Assembly: GCF_023657445.1 (NCBI RefSeq)
Contig: NZ_JAGTWY010000001.1
Coordinates: 1,674,001 to 1,738,000, forward strand
DNA length: 64,000 nucleotides
Reading direction: 5' to 3'
Source of the DNA: Marinobacter sediminum
Lineage (GTDB): Bacteria > Pseudomonadota > Gammaproteobacteria > Pseudomonadales > Oleiphilaceae
In this document: positions 57,583-64,000 of the stretch, in pieces
Numbering within the stretch: the first letter of the stretch is position 1
Layout: each line of letters begins with the position of its first letter
Notes under the pieces: generated by a model
Seen by the model: only the letters and a program-made list of their open reading frames with translations
What the model was told of the DNA's origin: nothing
Database searches by the model: none
Translations under genes and position numbers: made by a program

Positions 57583-59076
57583 ATGAATTTCAGCCTGAGC
57601 AGTAAAGCCATCGCAAACACGAAAGCAGACTGCCTCGTTATCGGCCTGCCCGAAAAAGGCACCTGGCCGGAATCCACCTCCCAGGCAGACGAAGCGCTTG
57701 GCGGGCTGATCAAGAAACTCCAGAAAGCTGGTGATATCAGCGGTAAAAACGCCAGCACCTCAGTCATCCCCCTGACTGATCAGCCCTGGGGCCGGCTGGT
57801 CGTGGTTGGTACCGGGGATGATGCTGCGCGGACACCAGCCAACTACCGCAAGGCCCTGATCGCCATGATGAGCGCCCTGAAAGGGGGGCCTTCAAAATCT
57901 GCCCTGATCACCCTGGCAGACACGGAGGTGACCGGTAACGAAACAGTCAGCTCCGAAGCCGCGCGACTCAGCCTTGTGGGGCGTATCCTGGAAGACCAGC
58001 TCTACACCTTCAACGAATTCAAGAGTGAAAAGCCCTCCGCGCGCAAGCTGAACAAGGTTCTGATTACCGCATCCAGTGCCGGAAAGGCCCTGAAAGATGC
58101 CTTTAATCTCGGCCTCGCCACCGGTCGGGGCATGAACTTCACTCGCGACCTGGGCAACACTCCGCCCAACATTTGTCACCCGGAATGGCTCGCCCAGCAA
58201 GCAAAAACGCTTGCCAAGGACCACGACTGCATCAAGACCGAAGTGCTTGATGAGAAACAGATGGAAAAGATGGGCATGAACACCATCCTGGCCGTGGGCA
58301 AAGGCAGCACTCAGCCGCCACGCCTGATCGTGATGGAATACCGTGGTGGCAAACCGAAAGACAAGCCCCATGTCCTGGTCGGCAAGGGCATCACTTTCGA
58401 CACCGGCGGCATCAGCCTGAAGCCGGGTGCCGGCATGGATGAAATGAAATACGACATGGGTGGCTCTGCCAGCGTCTTCGGCGCCATGCAGGTACTGGCG
58501 GAAACCAAGCCCAAGATCAACGTTGTTGCGGTTATTGCCGCCGCCGAAAACATGCCGGATGGCGGAGCCTGCCGGCCAGGCGACATAATTACCACCCTGT
58601 CTGGACAGACCGTGGAAATCCTCAACACCGATGCTGAAGGCCGCCTGGTGCTGTGCGACGCGCTCACCTATGTAAAGAAGTTCGATCCGGAAGCTGTTAT
58701 CGATATGGCGACCCTGACTGGTGCCTGTATCGTCGCCCTGGGCCATCACGCTACCGGCCTGCTCGCCAACAATGATGAGCTGGCCAACGAGCTGCTGGCA
58801 TCCGGCGAGCGCGCCTGCGACCGCGCGTGGCGCCTGCCACTGTGGGACGACTACCAGAGCCAGCTGGACAGCAACTTCGCAGACATGCAGAACATTGGCG
58901 ACCGCTCTGCCGGCACCATCACTGCAGCCTGTTTCCTGTCCCGCTTCGCCAAAGAGTATCGCTGGGCCCACCTCGACATAGCCGGCACCGCATGGCAGTC
59001 AGGTAAGGCCAAAGGCGCCTCCGGTCGCCCGGTGCCATTGCTGGTCGACTATCTGATGTCTCATGCAGGCAAGTAA
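57583..59076 (+). CDS. pepA: leucyl aminopeptidase
   Basis: A 497-residue M17 metallo-aminopeptidase. The metal and catalytic motifs are in V-G-K-G-I-T-F-D-T-G-G and N-T-D-A-E-G-R-L (the family signature) near residue 350. PepA also binds DNA in some species (Xer recombination accessory). It overlaps holC by 14 bases. Confidence 0.95.
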   Translation: MNFSLSSKAIANTKADCLVIGLPEKGTWPESTSQADEALGGLIKKLQKAGDISGKNASTSVIPLTDQPWGRLVVVGTGDDAARTPANYRKALIAMMSALKGGPSKSALITLADTEVTGNETVSSEAARLSLVGRILEDQLYTFNEFKSEKPSARKLNKVLITASSAGKALKDAFNLGLATGRGMNFTRDLGNTPPNICHPEWLAQQAKTLAKDHDCIKTEVLDEKQMEKMGMNTILAVGKGSTQPPRLIVMEYRGGKPKDKPHVLVGKGITFDTGGISLKPGAGMDEMKYDMGGSASVFGAMQVLAETKPKINVVAVIAAAENMPDGGACRPGDIITTLSGQTVEILNTDAEGRLVLCDALTYVKKFDPEAVIDMATLTGACIVALGHHATGLLANNDELANELLASGERACDRAWRLPLWDDYQSQLDSNFADMQNIGDRSAGTITAACFLSRFAKEYRWAHLDIAGTAWQSGKAKGASGRPVPLLVDYLMSHAGK

Positions 59077-59575
59077 TTCAGATACTCGCCCGGAAACCGG
59101 CGGCCCTGCCGCCGGCTCCTCCGGGCAAGCCGACCAGAACCAGCGTTACTGGTTCCACATTCTGACGCAAAACGCTCCCGCCGCGCGCAACCTCCACGCC
59201 GCCAAACTGGTGGACAAGGCCCGGCAACAGGGCGACCGCGTCTGCATCGTCTGTGACACCATGCAACATGCCCAGGAACTGGATGACCTGCTGTGGAATT
59301 TCAGTCCCGATGCGTTCATCCCACACAGCGTGGTGCCTGATTCCGCCACCACCTGCACCGACCCCGTCGGCATTCTGTTATGCCCGCCGGTTGCCGAAGA
59401 CTGGGACACTGTCATTATTCTGTCCGACACCCTTCCGGCCGATGCCGACCGCTTCAAACGGCTTGCACTGGTCGCCCACAACGACCCGTCAGTACTGAAC
59501 CAGGCCCGATCGCATTTCAAGCAGTTGCGGGCCCTGGGCATCGAACCGAAAGTCCACGATCAGAGAAAGCGATAA
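59063..59575 (+). CDS. holC: DNA polymerase III chi subunit
   Basis: A 170-residue protein that links the clamp loader to SSB. Its position between pepA and valS is the classical one, and the core (F-H-I-L then A-A-K-L-V-D-K-A-R-Q-Q-G-D-R-V and D-D-L-L-W-N-F) fits the family. The N-terminal ~25 residues are a polar extension not usual in chi and may be a mis-chosen start. Confidence 0.88.
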   Translation: MQASNSDTRPETGGPAAGSSGQADQNQRYWFHILTQNAPAARNLHAAKLVDKARQQGDRVCIVCDTMQHAQELDDLLWNFSPDAFIPHSVVPDSATTCTDPVGILLCPPVAEDWDTVIILSDTLPADADRFKRLALVAHNDPSVLNQARSHFKQLRALGIEPKVHDQRKR

Positions 59576-59605
59576 GCAACAGGCGACCTGCACCTGAGCT
59601 GAAAC

Positions 59606-59714
59606 GCGCAGCAGGAAATGCCTTTCCAAAACCGTTGAGGGCCATGGACGGCCCGAAACGAGCCTACCGGGGCGTACTCGTGGGTGTGTTTTGGAAAGGC
59701 ATTTCCTGCTGCGC
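59606..59714. repeat. 27-base perfect inverted repeat, intergenic element
   Basis: Arms at 59606-59632 and 59688-59714 are perfect complements (GCGCAGCAGGAAATGCC.. / ..GGCATTTCCTGCTGCGC), separated by 55 bases containing GGGCCATGGACGGCCC. It lies between holC and valS and may be a mobile or repeated REP-type element. Confidence 0.8.
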
Positions 59715-59832
59715 TGGCACCGTAACTTGCAGTCTTATGCTCTGAGAGGTTCGCCGCAAAGATGGCGACCATGTATAATCATGCGTCTCAATTTTCCCTT
59801 GTGAATCAACCAACGGTCACCAGCAGAAATCC

Positions 59833-62685
59833 ATGGAAAAAACCTACCAGCCAGAAAACATCGAGCGCCAGTGGTACGAGAACTGGGAATCCAAAGGGTA
59901 CTTCCGCCCCTCCGGTGAAGGCCAGTCCTACAGCCTCGCCATCCCGCCGCCCAACGTCACCGGCAGCCTGCACATGGGCCATGCGTTCCAGCACACCATC
60001 ATGGACACGCTCACCCGCTACAAGCGCATGCAGGGGCATAACACCCTCTGGCAGGTAGGTACGGACCACGCCGGTATCGCTACCCAGATGGTGGTTGAAC
60101 GCAAACTGGCCGCTGAAGAAAGTAAAACCCGCCACGACCTCGGCCGTGAAGAGTTCATCAAACGCATCTGGGACTGGAAAGAGCATTCCGGCGGCACCAT
60201 AACTCGCCAGATGCGCCGCCTGGGCAACTCAGTGGACTGGGACCACGAGCGCTTCACCATGGACGATGGCTTCTACAAGGCCGTTCAGGAAGTTTTCGTC
60301 CGCCTGTACGACGACGGCCTGGTGTACCGTGGCAAGCGCCTGGTGAACTGGGACCCGAAACTGCACACCGCCATTTCTGACCTTGAAGTAGAGAACAAGG
60401 AAGAAAAAGGTTTCTTCTGGCACCTGCGTTACCCGCTGGCAGACGGTGCAACCACCCAGGACGGTAAGGACTACGTGGTGGTCGCCACTACCCGCCCGGA
60501 AACCATGCTGGGCGATACTGCCGTCGCCGTTCACCCGGATGACGAACGCTATCAGCACCTGATTGGCAAGCACGTCATGCTGCCGCTGGTAAATCGCAAG
60601 ATTGCCATCGTGGCCGACCATCACGCCGATCCGGAAAAAGGCAGCGGTTGCGTGAAGATCACGCCAGCCCACGATTTCAATGACTACGCCGTGGGCAAAC
60701 GCAACAACCTGCCCATGATCAACGTGATGACCCAGGACGCCAACATCCGGGACGTCGCTGAAGTCTTCAATTCCGATGGCACCGAAAACACTGACATCGA
60801 CGGCCAGATGCCGACTGCCTACGCTGGCCTGACCCGCGAGGAGGCTCGCAAGGCTATCGTTGCAGACCTGAAAGAGACCGGCCTGCTGGAACAGGAAGAA
60901 GATCACGTACTGAGCGTACCCCGGGGCGACCGCTCCGGACTGATTATCGAACCGATGCTTACCGATCAGTGGTTCGCTGATGCCAAGACCCTGGCCAAAC
61001 CCGCGATCGAGGCGGTCGAAGACGGTCGCATCCAGTTCGTGCCCAAGCAGTACGAGAACATGTACTTCTCCTGGATGCGTGACATCCAGGACTGGTGCAT
61101 TTCCCGCCAGCTCTGGTGGGGCCATCGCATTCCGGCCTGGTACGACGCGGAGGGCAACATCTACGTAGGCCGCAGCGAAGAGGAAGTGCGCCAGAAGCAC
61201 AACCTGTCCGGCGATCTCGAACTGGCACAGGACGAGGACGTCCTGGACACCTGGTTCAGCTCCGCACTCTGGACCTTTGGCACCCTGGGCTGGCCGGAAA
61301 TCACAGAGCGCCTGAAGAATTTCCACCCGACCGATGTGCTGGTCACCGGCTTTGACATCATCTTCTTCTGGGTCGCCCGGATGATCATGATGACCATGCA
61401 CTTCATGAAGAATGAAGACGGCACGCCGCAGGTACCTTTCCATACCGTGTATGTGACCGGCCTGATCCGGGACGAGCACGGGGACAAGATGTCCAAGTCC
61501 AAGGGCAACGTCATCGATCCCCTGGACATGATCGACGGCATCGGCCTGGACGATCTGCTGGAAAAACGCACCGGTAACCTGATGCAGCCGAAGCTGGCCG
61601 AGAAGATCGGCAAGCGCACGCAGAAGGAGTTCCCGGAAGGCATCGCTGCCCATGGCACCGACGCCCTGCGCTTTACCCTGGCAGCCATGGCCACCACCGG
61701 TCGTGACATCAACTGGGACATGAAGCGCCTGGAAGGCTACCGCAACTTCTGTAACAAGCTGTGGAACGCCGCCCGTTACGTGCTGATGAACACCGAAGGT
61801 GAAGACTGCGGCGTGAACGATGAGCCGGTGGAACTCTCGCTGGCCGACCGCTGGATCATCAGTGAACTCCAGAAGTGCGAGCAGGATGTCGTACGCTACC
61901 TGGACCAGTACCGTTTCGACCTGGCGGCTTACGCACTCTACGAGTTTATCTGGAACGAGTACTGCGACTGGTACCTGGAGCTGTCAAAGCCGGCCCTGAA
62001 CGACGAGAGCGCCAGCGCCGAGGCCAAACGCGGCACCCGCCGCACACTGGTCCGTGTATTGGAAGCGGTGCTGCGGGTTGCTCACCCGATCATGCCGTTC
62101 ATTACCGAGGAGATCTGGCAGCGCATTTCACCACTGGCCGGCAAGTCTGGCGACAGCATCATGTTGCAGCCCTACCCGCAGCCTGACAGCAGCAAGCAGG
62201 ATCCGGCCGTTGCCGCCGATATTGACTGGCTCAAGGGTGTGATCGTTGCCGTTCGGAACATTCGCGGCGAGATGAACATTTCCCCGGCGAAGAAAATTCC
62301 GGTCCTGCTGCGCGGCAAAGACGCGGAAGACAAGCGCCGCATGGACGACAACCGACAGTTCCTGGCATCTCTGGCGAAGCTCGAAAGCCTGGAATGGTTT
62401 GAAGGCGACAAAGCGCCGATGTCAGCGACCCAGCTCGTGGGCGAGATGGAAGTACTGGTACCCATGGCCGGCCTGATCGACAAGGACGCGGAGCTCAAGC
62501 GACTGGACAAGGAGCTTGAACGCCTGCAGAAGGAAATTGGCCGCCTGGAAGGCAAGCTGGGCAACGAGAAATTCACCGCCAAGGCGCCAGCCGAGGTGGT
62601 GGAGAAGGAACAGGAAAAGCTCCGGGATGCCCAGGGCAGCCTGTCCCGCCTCAGCGAACAGCGAGCCGACATAGAGGCCATGTGA
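59833..62685 (+). CDS. valS: valine--tRNA ligase
   Basis: A 950-residue class I synthetase. The H-M-G-H signature lies in G-S-L-H-M-G-H-A-F near residues 45-50 and K-M-S-K-S lies near 555. A CP1 editing domain is present, and a C-terminal coiled coil ([14 protein letters not shown]) ends the protein as in other ValS. Confidence 0.97.
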   Translation: MEKTYQPENIERQWYENWESKGYFRPSGEGQSYSLAIPPPNVTGSLHMGHAFQHTIMDTLTRYKRMQGHNTLWQVGTDHAGIATQMVVERKLAAEESKTRHDLGREEFIKRIWDWKEHSGGTITRQMRRLGNSVDWDHERFTMDDGFYKAVQEVFVRLYDDGLVYRGKRLVNWDPKLHTAISDLEVENKEEKGFFWHLRYPLADGATTQDGKDYVVVATTRPETMLGDTAVAVHPDDERYQHLIGKHVMLPLVNRKIAIVADHHADPEKGSGCVKITPAHDFNDYAVGKRNNLPMINVMTQDANIRDVAEVFNSDGTENTDIDGQMPTAYAGLTREEARKAIVADLKETGLLEQEEDHVLSVPRGDRSGLIIEPMLTDQWFADAKTLAKPAIEAVEDGRIQFVPKQYENMYFSWMRDIQDWCISRQLWWGHRIPAWYDAEGNIYVGRSEEEVRQKHNLSGDLELAQDEDVLDTWFSSALWTFGTLGWPEITERLKNFHPTDVLVTGFDIIFFWVARMIMMTMHFMKNEDGTPQVPFHTVYVTGLIRDEHGDKMSKSKGNVIDPLDMIDGIGLDDLLEKRTGNLMQPKLAEKIGKRTQKEFPEGIAAHGTDALRFTLAAMATTGRDINWDMKRLEGYRNFCNKLWNAARYVLMNTEGEDCGVNDEPVELSLADRWIISELQKCEQDVVRYLDQYRFDLAAYALYEFIWNEYCDWYLELSKPALNDESASAEAKRGTRRTLVRVLEAVLRVAHPIMPFITEEIWQRISPLAGKSGDSIMLQPYPQPDSSKQDPAVAADIDWLKGVIVAVRNIRGEMNISPAKKIPVLLRGKDAEDKRRMDDNRQFLASLAKLESLEWFEGDKAPMSATQLVGEMEVLVPMAGLIDKDAELKRLDKELERLQKEIGRLEGKLGNEKFTAKAPAEVVEKEQEKLRDAQGSLSRLSEQRADIEAM

Positions 62686-62689
62686 CGGC

Positions 62690-63583
62690 ATGATTGCCAT
62701 TCTGGGCGCAGGCTCATTGGGGCGGCTCTGGGCCGCCTCTCTGCCTGCGGGTGACGTGGCCTTTGTGCCCCGACCAGGCGCCTCAAGCGAGGGTCCAGTG
62801 GCGTTTCGCTTGCAGCAGCTCGACGGCTCGGTCAGCGACATTTCCGTCCCCTGGCTGGTGCCAGGGGACCCGGTTGACCTCCTGCTTGTAACGACCAAGG
62901 CCGGCGACACCCTGAAAGCCATCTCGGACTTTATTGACCTCTTCCCGGACAACCTTCCTCTCGTATTGTTCCAGAACGGGCTCGGCAGCCAGCAGGCGGT
63001 AGCCGAACACTGGCCAGATCGCCCGGTGCTGGCCGCCAGTACCACAGAAGGGGCAAACCGCCCAGATGTCGATCGGGTCATTCATGCCGGCTCGGGACAA
63101 ACCTGGATCGGAGCCTTGAACGAGGAAGCCGGGCACCACGTCAGCCCCACAGTAAAGCGGCTTGCCGCAAGCGGCCTTACGATTCACCCTGAACGCGACA
63201 TTCTAAACCGGCTATGGCAAAAACTGGTGATCAATGCTGGCATCAACCCTTTCACCGCCATCCTCAATTGCGCCAACGGTGAGATCCTGAGTTCAGAACT
63301 TTACCAGCAGAATATCGATTCCCTGTGCAACGAGATCGCCCGCCTCATGACAGCGAACGGTCAAAGGAATGAAGGCGCAGAAACGCTTCGGCAACAGATC
63401 GAGACAGTGGCGTGCAATACCGCCAGGAATACGTCTTCCATGCGTAGTGATATGCTGGCAGGCCGCAAGACCGAGATCGATTTCATCAACGGCTACCTGG
63501 TCCGCCTGGGCAACACCCTCGAAATCCCGACACCAGTGAACCAAATGCTGACTGAGCAGGTAAAACTACTGTCGCCAAATTAA
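62690..63583 (+). CDS. panE: 2-dehydropantoate 2-reductase-like protein
   Basis: A 297-residue NADPH-binding Rossmann protein: I-A-I-L-G-A-G-S-L-G at residues 2-11, and the C-terminal domain has K-L-V-I-N-A-G-I-N-P-F-T-A-I near 180-195. The catalytic Lys and the N-A-x-x-N-P motif fit ketopantoate reductases of the pantothenate pathway. The panE label is probable, though family members can use other substrates. It starts 4 bases after the valS stop. Confidence 0.85.
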   Translation: MIAILGAGSLGRLWAASLPAGDVAFVPRPGASSEGPVAFRLQQLDGSVSDISVPWLVPGDPVDLLLVTTKAGDTLKAISDFIDLFPDNLPLVLFQNGLGSQQAVAEHWPDRPVLAASTTEGANRPDVDRVIHAGSGQTWIGALNEEAGHHVSPTVKRLAASGLTIHPERDILNRLWQKLVINAGINPFTAILNCANGEILSSELYQQNIDSLCNEIARLMTANGQRNEGAETLRQQIETVACNTARNTSSMRSDMLAGRKTEIDFINGYLVRLGNTLEIPTPVNQMLTEQVKLLSPN

Positions 63584-63596
63584 CAGGAGCACACCG

Positions 63597-64000
63597 ATGG
63601 GCAATCGACTTTCCAAGATTTACACCCGCACCGGAGATGATGGCTCAACCGGACTTGCAGATGGCAACCGGATTGCCAAGAATGCCCAGCGTGTTGAGGC
63701 CATGGGCACCGCCGATGAACTGAATTGCCATATCGGTTTGCTGATCGAGACACTCGACAGCGACGACGAACTGATCGAGAGCTTACGGAGAATCCAGCAC
63801 CACCTGTTCGACCTCGGCGGCGAGTTTGCGATTCCCGGCAGCCGGGTGATCGGGGATGACCATATAGAATGGCTGGAACAGACCCTCGACCAACACAATG
63901 AGCACCTTCCTCCCCTCAAGAACTTTGTTCTTCCCGGCGGATCGCCTGCCGCTGCCCAGTGTCATCTGGCTCGCGCCGTATGCCGGAGGGCTGAGCGCAT
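63597..64000 (+). CDS. PduO-type cob(I)alamin adenosyltransferase (3' cut by window)
   Basis: The first 134 residues are visible. K-I-Y-T-R-T-G-D-D-G-S-T-G-L-A and the later G-T-A-D-E-L-N match the ATP-binding N-terminus of PduO/CobO-type enzymes. The end of the visible part (P-G-G-S-P-A-A-A-Q-C-H-L-A-R-A-V-C-R-R-A-E-R) fits the second conserved block. The enzyme makes adenosylcobalamin. The stop codon is outside the window. Confidence 0.92.
   Translation, partial: MGNRLSKIYTRTGDDGSTGLADGNRIAKNAQRVEAMGTADELNCHIGLLIETLDSDDELIESLRRIQHHLFDLGGEFAIPGSRVIGDDHIEWLEQTLDQHNEHLPPLKNFVLPGGSPAAAQCHLARAVCRRAER

Overview
The window looks like a chromosomal segment of a marine gammaproteobacterium, most likely Marinobacter or a close relative. 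This rests on recognised gene content (a Na+-type N-ATPase operon, an oadGAB sodium-pumping oxaloacetate decarboxylase, the alaS-lysC-csrA-tRNA-Ser-tRNA-Arg order, an SOS-type imuA-imuB-dnaE2 cassette) and not on a database search.

Positions 1 to about 25.7 kb are accessory DNA dominated by a chromosomal integron. The recombination platform is at its right end (25.1-25.65 kb). It holds a presumed attI, two copies of a strongly palindromic site, a degenerate LexA box, and an intI gene reduced to its first ~45 codons joined in frame to its last ~11 codons, so the integrase should be dead. From there a cassette array runs leftwards on the minus strand to about 11.7 kb, with 17 recognisable attC sites separating about 18 cassettes. 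Cargo includes a lipoprotein, a ZIP transporter, nuclease-like proteins, a DUF3291 protein, an AbiU2-type HEPN protein, a possible ADP-ribosyltransferase-fold protein, DUF4145 and DUF4393 (Abi-alpha) proteins, small membrane proteins, a glutathione S-transferase, an enoyl-CoA hydratase, a Ca2+/Na+ antiporter and an HNH nuclease. One cassette carries a proline-rich protein gene that appears frameshifted in a C run.

To the left, a second two-cassette island with two attC sites (4.3-5.23 kb) is cut off from the main array by a 6-kb non-cassette block: an AraC/GlxA-type regulator divergent from a six-gene operon (methyltransferase, MddA-like membrane methyltransferase, DUF4442 protein, flavin monooxygenase, PhzF-like protein, ABM monooxygenase) that ends in a remnant of an ArsR-like regulator. 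A full paralogue of that regulator sits at 1.0-1.45 kb after an acyl-CoA dehydrogenase and an MBL-like gene, directly behind what looks like half of an attC site. These junctions suggest repeated rearrangement of one integron.

From 25.7 kb to the end the genes look like ordinary core genome: phhB; the SOS mutasome imuA-imuB-dnaE2 behind a near-consensus LexA box; oadGAB; dbpA; a DUF2058 gene; two exported proteins, one with a C-terminal sorting-like signal; the nine-gene N-ATPase operon (D-C-Q-R-B-E-F-A-G); a chemoreceptor; two small stress-type proteins; two tRNA-Arg and one tRNA-Ser; csrA; lysC; alaS; an RDD membrane protein; lptFG facing pepA-holC-valS; a ketopantoate-reductase-like gene; and a PduO-type cobalamin adenosyltransferase cut by the window edge. 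Oad pumps Na+ outward, and the N-ATPase has sodium-type c-ring residues, so sodium bioenergetics is a theme of the core part.
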